The notes beneath the pieces were generated by a model, which saw only the letters and a list, made by a program, of their open reading frames with translations, was not told the DNA's origin and searched no databases. Position numbers and translations under genes: made by a program. This document shows positions 28,348-37,137 of a stretch of DNA of 44,795 bases, one piece after another. Source of the stretch: Flavobacteriales bacterium (lineage in GTDB: Bacteria; Bacteroidota; Bacteroidia; Flavobacteriales_D; Crocinitomicaceae); contig CANHSA010000002.1 of the NCBI GenBank assembly GCA_947463345.1, forward strand, positions 1 to 44,795. Direction: 5' to 3'. How positions within the stretch are numbered: position 1 is the stretch's first letter; every line of letters starts with the position of its first letter.

Positions 28348-29339
28348 AGACCCATTGCTTTTTCTACCATTAGCTTAGAGCCAATATAAAACCCAACACG
28401 TTGGTGGAGTACTGTTGGTTTGATATCCAAAATACGTTGTTTGCCGTCGGTTGCGACGCCTCCTGCTTGCTCTGCGATAAAAGCTAACGGATTGCACTCA
28501 TAAAGCAAGCGCAAACGTCCTTGTGGAGCCGCTGGAACCGCTGGATAGATATAGATGCCGCCTTTGATCAGGTTGCGGTGAAAATCAGCAACTAAAGAGC
28601 CGATATAACGTCCAGAATAAGGTTTACCAGTTTGGTTATCGTTGGATTGACAATACGCCAAATAAGCGCGTAATTGTGGATCGAAATCGTTGATATTCCC
28701 TTCGTTTACAGAATACAGCCTGCCGTTTTCGGGCATTTGCATGTTGGGGTGTGATAAGAAGAATTCGCCTATAGCAGGGTCTAGCGTAAAGCCATTGACG
28801 CCCTTGCCTGTGGTGTAAACCAAAATGGTAGAGGAACCGTAGAGCACATAACCCGCTGCAACCTGTTGGGTGCCGACTTGGAGCATGTCTTCGCGTGTTG
28901 CTGGTGAACCAACGGTTGAAACACGGCGATAAATGGAAAAAATGGTGCCGATGGACACATTGACGTCTATGTTGGACGAACCATCAAGCGGATCGAATAA
29001 AACAACATAGTTGGCATTTTGGGCGCTTTGAGATTCAAAGGCAAGGAAGTCGTCGTTTTCTTCAGAAGCAATACCACATACCTCGCCACCGTTTTCAAAA
29101 GCACGAATAAAGGCTTCGTCGGCAACAACATCTAATTTTTGTTGGTCTTCGCCTTGTACGTTTTGACCACCTTGGGAGCCAAGGATGTGGTCTACTAAAC
29201 CAGCCTTGCGAACGTCGTTGCTCACAATTTTGGCAGCTAAAGAGATGTCGTGCAATAAGCGGGAAAGTTCGCCGCTTGCAAAAGGGAAGTCTTTTTGCTT
29301 AGTGACAATAAACTCGTGAAGGGTGATGAGTTTAGACAT
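28344..29339 (-). CDS. fbp: Class 1 fructose-1,6-bisphosphatase
   Basis: [74 protein letters not shown]. Confidence 0.97.
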   Translation of the reverse strand: MSKLITLHEFIVTKQKDFPFASGELSRLLHDISLAAKIVSNDVRKAGLVDHILGSQGGQNVQGEDQQKLDVVADEAFIRAFENGGEVCGIASEENDDFLAFESQSAQNANYVVLFDPLDGSSNIDVNVSIGTIFSIYRRVSTVGSPATREDMLQVGTQQVAAGYVLYGSSTILVYTTGKGVNGFTLDPAIGEFFLSHPNMQMPENGRLYSVNEGNINDFDPQLRAYLAYCQSNDNQTGKPYSGRYIGSLVADFHRNLIKGGIYIYPAVPAAPQGRLRLLYECNPLAFIAEQAGGVATDGKQRILDIKPTVLHQRVGFYIGSKLMVEKAMGL

Positions 29340-29341
29340 GC

Positions 29342-30166
29342 TTACATTGAGAACATATTGCTGTAGTCCGAACCAAGGTGAATCGGGTTGACAATTAATG
29401 TTGGGATGAGGGCATCATTGGTAATGATGTATTGCTCGTGGTTGCTAGTAAGGGCTGTAAACAAGTTATTGCGCTGAAGGTTCATGATGGCAATAAGGTC
29501 GGCGTCTACGCTTACAGCATATTTGACAACTTCTTTGTCAAAGCCTGAGCTTGGTACAACTGCGCTGGTCATTTCAATGCCTCGGTCTTTGAAAAAAGCC
29601 TCGGAAAAAGTAATGTTTGAGCGCACTTGGTGATGAAGGAATTCATCGGTTTCGTCTGGAGTAACAACGTGTACTTTTGACTTGAAGTATTGTGCTAAAT
29701 TGGCTACAATAGACAATTTTTGTTTGGTTTCTTTGTGGAGGTCCATGGGTACAACGATGGAGTCATAGCCACTTGCCTTAACTGCTTTTTCTTGAACGAT
29801 GATAAAAGGCACTTGCGAGCTTGTAACCACCTTTAATGCATGGCTACCGGTGATGTGTTGCCAGCCGTGGGCGCCGTGGGTACCCATCACGATGAGTTCG
29901 GCCTGATGCTCAGCAGCAAATGCGCCGATGTCCTCGAAAATGCTACCGATGCGCACATTGGGCTTCAATTGAACACCTTCTTGCTCAAAACCTCCGATGA
30001 TGTTTTCTAGTTGGGCAAGTGCTTCTGGAATTTGAGTTTCTTTTGACACCACATGTAGCACTAATATTTGAGCGCCAAGTGGTTTAGCAGTGGCGATAGC
30101 GTGTTGTAAGGCGATGTCTGCTACAGCGGTAAAGTCGTGAGGAACAATGAAGGTTTTGGTTTGCAT
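29342..30166 (-). CDS. Universal stress protein, tandem Usp domains
   Basis: [69 protein letters not shown]; second half degenerate Usp. Confidence 0.92.
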   Translation of the reverse strand: MQTKTFIVPHDFTAVADIALQHAIATAKPLGAQILVLHVVSKETQIPEALAQLENIIGGFEQEGVQLKPNVRIGSIFEDIGAFAAEHQAELIVMGTHGAHGWQHITGSHALKVVTSSQVPFIIVQEKAVKASGYDSIVVPMDLHKETKQKLSIVANLAQYFKSKVHVVTPDETDEFLHHQVRSNITFSEAFFKDRGIEMTSAVVPSSGFDKEVVKYAVSVDADLIAIMNLQRNNLFTALTSNHEQYIITNDALIPTLIVNPIHLGSDYSNMFSM

Positions 30167-30265
30167 AGTCGAGTTTTTTACAAATTTAAAACAAAGTGCA
30201 GTAAGAACGCACTTGTTTTCTCTTTATTTTTGCGTGAAGTCTATACTAAAAATGCTTCCTAACAA

Positions 30266-31807
30266 ATGCCGATAATTGGTAAGCTCATACAGCGCAGTAC
30301 AGCAATAAGTTTCAAGCGTATTTCACGCGCAAGTGCAGACTACAAACAACAGCTAGAAGCTTTGCGACAAAATATCGAACACGCTAAAAAAACTGCGTTC
30401 GGTCAACAATATAACTTTGCAGCAATTCTTCAAAAAAGCGAACTCGTATCTAAGTACCAACAAAATGTGCCCATCACAGAATACGAAGCATTTTATACCA
30501 ATTGGCTAGAAGCAACGATCAACGGCAAGAAAGACCAAATTTGGCCAGGACGCATCAAATACTTCGCGTTGTCCTCGGGTACAACAGGCGCTCCAAGTAA
30601 AAGAATTCCAGTTTCTACCGAAATGATCCGCTCGTTTCAGCGCGTATCTCTGCGACAATTTTCCATTCTTCACGAATTAAATTTGCCAGATTCTTTCTAC
30701 AGCGCAAAAGTACTTGCCGTTGGAGGATCCACCAAACTAAAGAAAATTGACCAGCATTATGAAGGAGACTTGAGCGGAATTCTCAAAAAACACACCTCAC
30801 TCATTGCCGCTCCCTTTACCAAGCCCAATAAAAAAATTACCAACCTAAAAGACTGGAAAGCCAAACTCCCATTAATGGTTCAAGAAGCACCAAAATGGGA
30901 TATCGGCATTATGGCTGGTATTCCGAGTTGGTGTGTGCTGCTACTAGAAGAGATTGTCCGACACTACAAGCTCCAAAATATCCACGAAATCTGGCCTAAC
31001 TTTCAGGTTTACGTACATGGGGGCGTTTATATGGACCCCTTCGTCGAAAGACTGCAGAAGGTTTCCGGAAAACCAGTTGTGCTGCTAGACACCTATTTGG
31101 CAAGTGAAGGCTATTTTGGCTATCAAACGAGCCCAAAAAGAAAAGGGATGACGCTATTGATGAACAATAGCATTTTCTTTGAGTTTATTCCCTTCAATGC
31201 AGAGTACTTTACCGAATCAGGAGAACTCAAGGACAAACATAAGGCGTATACCATTAGCGAGGTGAAACCTGGTATCGACTACGCAATGGTGATCAGTACC
31301 AACGCGGGGCTTTGGCGCTACATGATTGGCGATCTCGTAAGATTCATAGATACCGCTACTCACGAAATCATTATTGCTGGCAGGATCAAGCAGTTTTTAA
31401 GTCTTTGTGGGGAGCATCTTTCCTTGGACAATATCAATCAGGCCCTCAAAGAGGTGTCTGGACAACAACACCTTTCCTTTTCAGAATATACCATCCATGC
31501 TGATGAAGAAGGCCTGCAACACTGTTGGTATATTGGCTGTGATGACCTGAAAGGAGATGAAAATATTATTTTAGAACTTGATGCTACACTGCAAAAGATC
31601 AACGACGATTACGCGTATGTCCGCAAACACAGTATGCCAATGCCAAGTCTTCAGCTTTTGCCTACAAGCGTTTTTTATGCTTACTTAGAAAGTATAGGCA
31701 AACTCGGGGCACAAAATAAGATGCCAAGAGTGATGAATAAAGAACAAGCCACACAGTGGCAACATTTCCTTAGCGCAAACGGCTACCTTGAAAAGCCGAC
31801 TTCTTAA
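30266..31807 (+). CDS. GH3 auxin-responsive promoter family (acyl-adenylating) protein
   Basis: YFALSSGTTGAPSKRIPVSTEMI; YLASEGYFGYQTS; LWRYMIGDLVRFIDTATHEIIIAGRIKQFLSLCGEHLS. Confidence 0.93.
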   Translation: MPIIGKLIQRSTAISFKRISRASADYKQQLEALRQNIEHAKKTAFGQQYNFAAILQKSELVSKYQQNVPITEYEAFYTNWLEATINGKKDQIWPGRIKYFALSSGTTGAPSKRIPVSTEMIRSFQRVSLRQFSILHELNLPDSFYSAKVLAVGGSTKLKKIDQHYEGDLSGILKKHTSLIAAPFTKPNKKITNLKDWKAKLPLMVQEAPKWDIGIMAGIPSWCVLLLEEIVRHYKLQNIHEIWPNFQVYVHGGVYMDPFVERLQKVSGKPVVLLDTYLASEGYFGYQTSPKRKGMTLLMNNSIFFEFIPFNAEYFTESGELKDKHKAYTISEVKPGIDYAMVISTNAGLWRYMIGDLVRFIDTATHEIIIAGRIKQFLSLCGEHLSLDNINQALKEVSGQQHLSFSEYTIHADEEGLQHCWYIGCDDLKGDENIILELDATLQKINDDYAYVRKHSMPMPSLQLLPTSVFYAYLESIGKLGAQNKMPRVMNKEQATQWQHFLSANGYLEKPTS

Positions 31808-32813
31808 GGAAAGTATAGGAAAGATTCAATTCTACCGAGTGTCTGAAAACAGAAGACGCAGCGCCGAGGTCAGCGTCATAGGAAAACCCAAAATCAAAAG
31901 CGCCTAGATCTATAGCTACATAAGGTGCAATTGCTGCAGTCGATCGAAAATAAAAGCCAGTACTTAAAAACCGCGTGCTTACTTCGTTGGTTACCTGAGA
32001 ACTTCCTCGGAGTTTCATGCGGTAAATTGCTCCTAACATGGTTTCGGAATGCCCTCCTTGGCGCAAGTGGGTGAGCGACAATTGCAAAGCTGAAACTTCG
32101 TTCAAGCCAAGTGAAAAACAAGTATATGCAACAGCTTTCTGATAAAGGCGGTCAGCTGACAACGTGTTGTATTGTAAGCGTGGGCGGTTCACGTGCTGCA
32201 AGGAGAACCCCGTTTGCAAAGACCATTGGCCGTCGCGCAATTCGCCGCGCTGATTAGGTTCAAAACGGTATGCCATACCGATACTCGCATCGACAAATGC
32301 AAAACTTACAAAATCGTTTTCTTCACCTGAATAAACATTGGGGTCTAGGGTGCTGCCATTCCATTGGGAATAATAAAGCAATTTGCTGAAATCTGCGCTG
32401 CGCTGTTGAATAGCGGTCTGAATACCGGCATCTAGCCAATGACCTTTAGCGAGCGGGAGGTGCCCACTTGCCGTTAGTCCAAAGGACTTTTGGGTCATGC
32501 GGGAGTCTCCGCCAACATCGTTGCCAAATGAAGCGCCAATACCAGCATAGGCTCTTTCAGATTGTCGTGTTCGCCCAGGCGTAAACTCTGCCATGCCGTA
32601 GCTAGTGAGAAACTGAGTGCCAGACCCAATCCATTGATTGCGATTGAGCAAAGTGAGTTTTTCGAATCCTTTGTAAGTGCCTACAAAAGCTGGGTTTAGA
32701 AATGGAATAGATCTGTCCGCTTGTGTGAGGTGAAAATCTTGGGCAAAAAGGCGTTCTGCCTTATTAAAGGTGAGCATCAAAACCAAAAAACCAAGGCCAA
32801 ACTTCAAACGCAT
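31770..32813 (-). CDS. PorP/SprF family type IX secretion system membrane protein
   Basis: DFHLTQADRSIPFLNPAFVGTYKGFEKLTLLNRNQWIGSGTQFLTSYGMAEFTPG; YAGIGASFGNDVGGDSRM. Confidence 0.92.
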   Translation of the reverse strand: MRLKFGLGFLVLMLTFNKAERLFAQDFHLTQADRSIPFLNPAFVGTYKGFEKLTLLNRNQWIGSGTQFLTSYGMAEFTPGRTRQSERAYAGIGASFGNDVGGDSRMTQKSFGLTASGHLPLAKGHWLDAGIQTAIQQRSADFSKLLYYSQWNGSTLDPNVYSGEENDFVSFAFVDASIGMAYRFEPNQRGELRDGQWSLQTGFSLQHVNRPRLQYNTLSADRLYQKAVAYTCFSLGLNEVSALQLSLTHLRQGGHSETMLGAIYRMKLRGSSQVTNEVSTRFLSTGFYFRSTAAIAPYVAIDLGAFDFGFSYDADLGAASSVFRHSVELNLSYTFLKKSAFQGSRLR

Positions 32814-32816
32814 AAC

Positions 32817-35800
32817 TTATCTAATTAGCGTGATGTTACCTGTAAACTTCTTAGTGCTTCCGTTCTCATAGGTGACATCGCAAACATAAGCGTATACACC
32901 GCTGTTGCAAGGCTTGTTCTTGTGGTCGCCGTCCCATTTGAATAGTTTGTTGGTGGAGGAGAACACTAAGTTGCCCCAGCGGTCAACGACTTTGAAATTG
33001 ATGGAAGCGATGTCTTTACCTGCGATAATTTGGTATACTTCATTGAGGCCATTACCTACGCCGTTTGGTGAGAATGCTGTTGGGAAGAAAATGCCAGTCG
33101 CACACTCAGGGCTGCTTCCATCAGGGTCACATGGGTCGAGCGGATTGGAGCCGTTGGTTACTTCCGTGCCGTCGTTGATGCCATCGCCGTCGGTATCTGG
33201 GTTGAGCGGATTGGTGCCAAGTACTGCTTCTTGGGCATCGGTAAGACCGTCGAAATCGGTATCGATTTGGCAACCCGGTAAGGTGTCGTCAGGGTCGCAA
33301 GGATTGAGCGGGTCTGAGCCGTTGGTAACTTCTGCGCCGTCGTTCAGGCCATCGCCGTCGGAGTCAGGGTTAGTAGGGCTCGTACCGGCAGCGTTTTCTT
33401 GGCTATTGGTAAGGCCATCGCCGTCTTGGTCACAAGGGCCCGCATTTGGATTTGGAATACATGGATCTGTATTGGCAGGGTCTAGCTCGTCTGAAACGCC
33501 GTCGCCATCGGTGTCGGTGATAGAAGACTCTAATGCGTCAATGATGCCATCGCCATCGGTGTCGGTTGGTGCACCGATATTGCCAATTTCGGCGCAATCG
33601 TTTTCGCCATCGCCATCGGTATCAGGGTTATTTGGATCAGTGCCTAATAAGTTTTCATCGACATTTAAGCAACCGTCACCATCTAAATCTGGAACGTCTG
33701 GTACAAAAACAGCAACGATGGTTTCTGGACCGTTGATATTGATAAAGTTATTAGCGGTTGTAGAAGGCAAGCCAAGCGGTCCAGTGGTAACCGTCCAGTG
33801 GCTAAAGATGAAACCTGGATTGGCATTTGGTTCTAGGAGCGTTTGAATCCCGCCGAAATAACTGGTCGTCCAAGGGTAAGATGGCGGATTAATTGAATTC
33901 ACTTGAATGGTTCCAGCACCTGCTGGGCTGACGTCAAAAGTTGTGGCAAAAGGACCAGATAATTGATAACAATCAATGAGGCCTTGCTCCAGTGCCAAAC
34001 AGCGCTGATTGATAAAATTGCGGAGTTGCGTAACTCTAGATTGCCAACCATTGTAGGTTCCGCCCCATTTGGCACAATGCGCTGTCATTTCAGGTGCAAT
34101 TTCATTCACCATGCTGTCCAGAAGAGCGAGCATACTGACGCAACTAAATGAGGTATTGATGAGATCGATATAGCGGGTGATATAATATTGCTCAACCTCT
34201 GGATTTTGATTGATGAGTTTCTCGAGGATGTCGGTGTGTCCTTGCCCACCAGGATTTGGCAGGTTTTCGGCATTACAAGGGTCGGCATTAGCACTTGGAT
34301 CTGGAATTCCGGTATAATTGATGTAATGACCAAAAGTGGCGTCCATGTCCCAGAGTGCATAACCCCACTTTTTGTGGTCGCCGGTGGTGTCTAAGCCTCT
34401 CCACCATGCGGTATTCCAGTTGAGCCAGTCTTGATTGACAGTGTAGGAGTTGATCATGAAGTAATCGGCCAAAGACTTCCAACTTAGCAATGAATCTACG
34501 TAGTTGAAATTTGTAGGATTCCCCATATTATTGGCTAGAATATAATTGCGCAAGGCATTCCAACTTGGCTGTGCATTTGGCGCGCCGTACTCTTGCCATG
34601 TGCCACCCCAAGTTTTGAGGTAATGCATATTGTATTTGTCCTGCCCATAGTATTCATCTGCATAGTCGTGGTCGTCGGCTTTTTCGCGGATTTCATACAC
34701 ACCCCAGTAGTTGCCATTTAAGTAAACTACTGCAGGGCGCCAAGTGCGTTCGTCGAGCTTCATGTCGGCTCGGATAGAAAGCGTGTGGATAAAAGCGTCG
34801 CGGATGTGAGCCCCTTGTTCAAAAGGATAATTGTCACTTGCGCCAGGCTTGAGAATGACTCTTTGAAATCTGTCTCGGTCTTTGTCAGGGAATATTTCGT
34901 GTTCGAGGTCGCCGTTGTGGCCGTATTGATCTCTGCAAATAAAGTCGAAACCTCTTTGCGCATATGCCCAGGAGTCATTGCCATGCTTGTTAAAATCACC
35001 TTCTGACTCGTCGATAAAAGTACCATCTTGTTCAAATAATTCAAAAGCCCCTATTCTGTTGGCTGGATTTTGGCTTCCGTTTGCAACAAGCGAGTATACT
35101 CCTTGGCTGCAAACTGAAACAACAGGTATGGTGTGGTTTACATTGATAAAATAGGTGTTGGTTTCGGTAAATGAGGAGAGGGTTGTTCCGAATGCTGTTG
35201 CACGCAAAACTTTTGTGGTCGTGATATTGATAGGACCGCTATAGGCAGTGGAAGTAGCTATTGGGTCTGAACCGTCTAAAGTATAGCGAATGGTTGCCGT
35301 AGGGTCTGAACAAGTAATGCTAATTGTTTGTGTACCACTGTAAAAACCTGGTGCCAAACTAAAAACAGGTTTAGGAGGATAGAAATTGACGCCTCCTGTA
35401 TTATTCGCATTCGGCGTTGGCGTAGTGAATAATTTAAAGTCAATTGCGGCATTGCTAGAACGCCCAACGGAATGGTTGGATTTGGTGAGGTGTACAATCT
35501 TAAAGGAATCGACTACTACCGCAGCAGGATTGGAGAGGATGATCCAGTCGCCTTCGGTTTGAGATAAATTGAAATTAGGATGGTATTGGTTACCAGAAAC
35601 AAGGTTTCTTTTGGAGCAAAAAACCATTTTGAACCCATTGGCGTTGATATTGCCACTTGGAATTTGCCACTTAGTTAGGTTGGTTGCTTTGTCGGAGAGG
35701 TACCACCCTGTTAGGTCCACGGCTGCAGCTGTTGTGTTGTAAAGCTCTACCCAGTCTTCTCTTTCACCAAATGCATCGGTAGGCCCAGTGACGTTTGAAC

Positions 35801-35879
35801 AAGAATATTCATTGATTACAACTTGTGAAAACACAAGGGCGGGAAATAGAAATAGAATGGAGAGTAGTAAGTGTTTCAT
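32817..35879 (-). CDS. CotH kinase family protein with lamin-tail-like domain, TSP3 repeats and T9SS type B C-terminal domain
   Basis: VVINEYSCSNVTGPTDAFGEREDWVELYNTTAAAVDLTGWYLSD (LTD); RYTLDGSDP (chitobiase-like); GNYWGVYEIREKADDHDYADEYYG and GYALWDMDATFG (CotH); DTDGDG repeats; FFPTAFSPNGVGNGLNEVY..VVDRWGNLVFSS..CNSGVYAYV CTD. Confidence 0.93.
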   Translation of the reverse strand: MKHLLLSILFLFPALVFSQVVINEYSCSNVTGPTDAFGEREDWVELYNTTAAAVDLTGWYLSDKATNLTKWQIPSGNINANGFKMVFCSKRNLVSGNQYHPNFNLSQTEGDWIILSNPAAVVVDSFKIVHLTKSNHSVGRSSNAAIDFKLFTTPTPNANNTGGVNFYPPKPVFSLAPGFYSGTQTISITCSDPTATIRYTLDGSDPIATSTAYSGPINITTTKVLRATAFGTTLSSFTETNTYFINVNHTIPVVSVCSQGVYSLVANGSQNPANRIGAFELFEQDGTFIDESEGDFNKHGNDSWAYAQRGFDFICRDQYGHNGDLEHEIFPDKDRDRFQRVILKPGASDNYPFEQGAHIRDAFIHTLSIRADMKLDERTWRPAVVYLNGNYWGVYEIREKADDHDYADEYYGQDKYNMHYLKTWGGTWQEYGAPNAQPSWNALRNYILANNMGNPTNFNYVDSLLSWKSLADYFMINSYTVNQDWLNWNTAWWRGLDTTGDHKKWGYALWDMDATFGHYINYTGIPDPSANADPCNAENLPNPGGQGHTDILEKLINQNPEVEQYYITRYIDLINTSFSCVSMLALLDSMVNEIAPEMTAHCAKWGGTYNGWQSRVTQLRNFINQRCLALEQGLIDCYQLSGPFATTFDVSPAGAGTIQVNSINPPSYPWTTSYFGGIQTLLEPNANPGFIFSHWTVTTGPLGLPSTTANNFININGPETIVAVFVPDVPDLDGDGCLNVDENLLGTDPNNPDTDGDGENDCAEIGNIGAPTDTDGDGIIDALESSITDTDGDGVSDELDPANTDPCIPNPNAGPCDQDGDGLTNSQENAAGTSPTNPDSDGDGLNDGAEVTNGSDPLNPCDPDDTLPGCQIDTDFDGLTDAQEAVLGTNPLNPDTDGDGINDGTEVTNGSNPLDPCDPDGSSPECATGIFFPTAFSPNGVGNGLNEVYQIIAGKDIASINFKVVDRWGNLVFSSTNKLFKWDGDHKNKPCNSGVYAYVCDVTYENGSTKKFTGNITLIR
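33122..33457. repeat. Two tandem 168-bp (56-codon) units within the TSP3 region
   Basis: Unit starts at 33122 (cagggtcacatgggtcgagcggattggagccgttggttac) and 33290 (cagggtcgcaaggattgagcgggtctgagccgttggtaac); encode DQDGDGLTNSQENAAGTSPTNPDSDGDGLNDGAEVTNGSDPLNPCDPDD and DTDFDGLTDAQEAVLGTNPLNPDTDGDGINDGTEVTNGSNPLDPCDPDG. Confidence 0.8.
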
Positions 35880-35899
35880 TTAGCTTGTTTTAGCGGTAC

Positions 35900-35930
35900 C
35901 AATATTACTGAAATATCAAATTTTATCCAA
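35900..35930 (-). promoter_or_regulatory. Bacteroidetes-type promoter for the CotH gene
   Basis: Minus strand TTG, N20, TAATATTG (one mismatch from TAnnTTTG), 20 nt upstream of ATG. Confidence 0.4.
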
Positions 35931-35948
35931 ACAAACAGACGCAAGAAC

Positions 35949-35978
35949 TTGAGAAAAGTTGTTTTTTTATTAACATTG
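35949..35978 (+). promoter_or_regulatory. Bacteroidetes-type promoter for the lipoprotein/DUF2490 pair
   Basis: TTG (35949-35951), N19, TAACATTG (35971-35978, one mismatch from TAnnTTTG), ATG at 35990. Confidence 0.45.
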
Positions 35979-35989
35979 CGAAAAAAAAC

Positions 35990-36421
35990 ATGAAAAGACT
36001 CAGCATCTTATTTACCATTGCCATCTTAGGACTTGGTTTAAACGGTTGTAAAAAGTACGAAGGACAAGGCGGCCAAAGTAAAATAACTGGCAAACTCACC
36101 ATTAACGAAAAGCTTTATATCAATGGTGCATTGGCCCAAACAGTAAGTTACTCAGGAGCAACCGAAGATGTCTATATTGTCTACGGCACACAAGACAGCA
36201 TTTTTGACGACAAAGTAGAATGCAATTACGATGGAAGCTTTAGTTTCAACTTCCTCTTTCCTGGCACCTACACTGTTTTTGCCTATAATGAAGTATTCAA
36301 TACGGGTAATAGCGTTATCAATAACGACGACGACTACTACACCAAAGTTCCAGTCAAATTTACCGTAGAAATTGGTAAAAACGAAACTGTAGATTTAGGT
36401 GAAATCATCGTGACAAGATAA
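35990..36421 (+). CDS. Hypothetical lipoprotein
   Basis: MKRLSILFTIAILGLGLNGCKKYEG lipobox; beta-rich domain with YDGSFSFNFLFPGTYTVFAYN (prealbumin/CarboxypepD_reg-like). Confidence 0.75.
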   Translation: MKRLSILFTIAILGLGLNGCKKYEGQGGQSKITGKLTINEKLYINGALAQTVSYSGATEDVYIVYGTQDSIFDDKVECNYDGSFSFNFLFPGTYTVFAYNEVFNTGNSVINNDDDYYTKVPVKFTVEIGKNETVDLGEIIVTR

Positions 36422-36423
36422 GC

Positions 36424-37137
36424 ATGCGCCACCTCATTTTATGCTTTCTACTCTTTCCTTTTTTGGCCAACAGCCAAAACAGCACCGTGTTTCAAGTTTG
36501 GAATGAAGCAGGTATATCGTACAAAATTGATAAAAAGCAAAGTTTAGCATTTGATTTGACGACGCGTCATGCTGCTGGGGGTTTACGAACCTTTTTTCCA
36601 CAGGTTTCCTACAAATACAAGATCAATAAGTATATACGCCCATCCATAGATTATCGGCTTATTAGTGACCGAAATCAAGAAGGGAATATGACGCTTCAGC
36701 ACAGGTTAAATGCAAACCTACAATTCAATCAAGAATTTGAACGGCTTCAATTAGGACTGAGACTTCGTTATCAGTATTCGACAAATAGGTTAGCTGAAAA
36801 TTTTGAACCTGAATTTGGACAAGCACTTCGTATCAAGCCGAGCCTTGCCTACGATCTTCCAAAAACAGATTTAGAACCCCAAGTTTCAATGGAATTCTTT
36901 ACTGGTCCAATGGACGGGCAAAACGGCTATCATTTGAATAGGATCAGATGGAGTGTGGGGCTTGCCTACACTTTTGAAGGGCCACACTCGCTTGAAGTTG
37001 CGTATATGTACGACCAGCGCATCATGAGCCCTGGCGCTTTGAATCGCGCTATTTTGAATTTTTCTTATGGGTACAGTTTGGGGAATAAAACGAGCAAAAA
37101 ACCGGTCAAGCCACAACGCGACGGTCGCTTTTTATAA
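36424..37137 (+). CDS. DUF2490-like outer membrane protein
   Basis: MRHLILCFLLFPFLANSQNSTVFQVWNEAGISYKIDKKQSLAFDLTTRHAAGGLRTFFPQVSYKYKINKYIRPSIDYRLISDRN; 2-nt gap to lipoprotein gene. Confidence 0.75.
   Translation: MRHLILCFLLFPFLANSQNSTVFQVWNEAGISYKIDKKQSLAFDLTTRHAAGGLRTFFPQVSYKYKINKYIRPSIDYRLISDRNQEGNMTLQHRLNANLQFNQEFERLQLGLRLRYQYSTNRLAENFEPEFGQALRIKPSLAYDLPKTDLEPQVSMEFFTGPMDGQNGYHLNRIRWSVGLAYTFEGPHSLEVAYMYDQRIMSPGALNRAILNFSYGYSLGNKTSKKPVKPQRDGRFL

Noticed and set aside
33122-33700. Possible CRISPR-like or intergenic tandem repeat
   Set aside because: The repeats are in frame, codon-multiple and encode TSP3 calcium-binding motifs; no unique spacers.
32905-33846. 313-aa plus-strand ORF antisense to the CotH/TSP3 gene
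   Set aside because: Ser/Pro/Gly periodic translation (SPSPSVSGLSGLVP) is the antisense shadow of the DxDGDG repeats, not a real gene.
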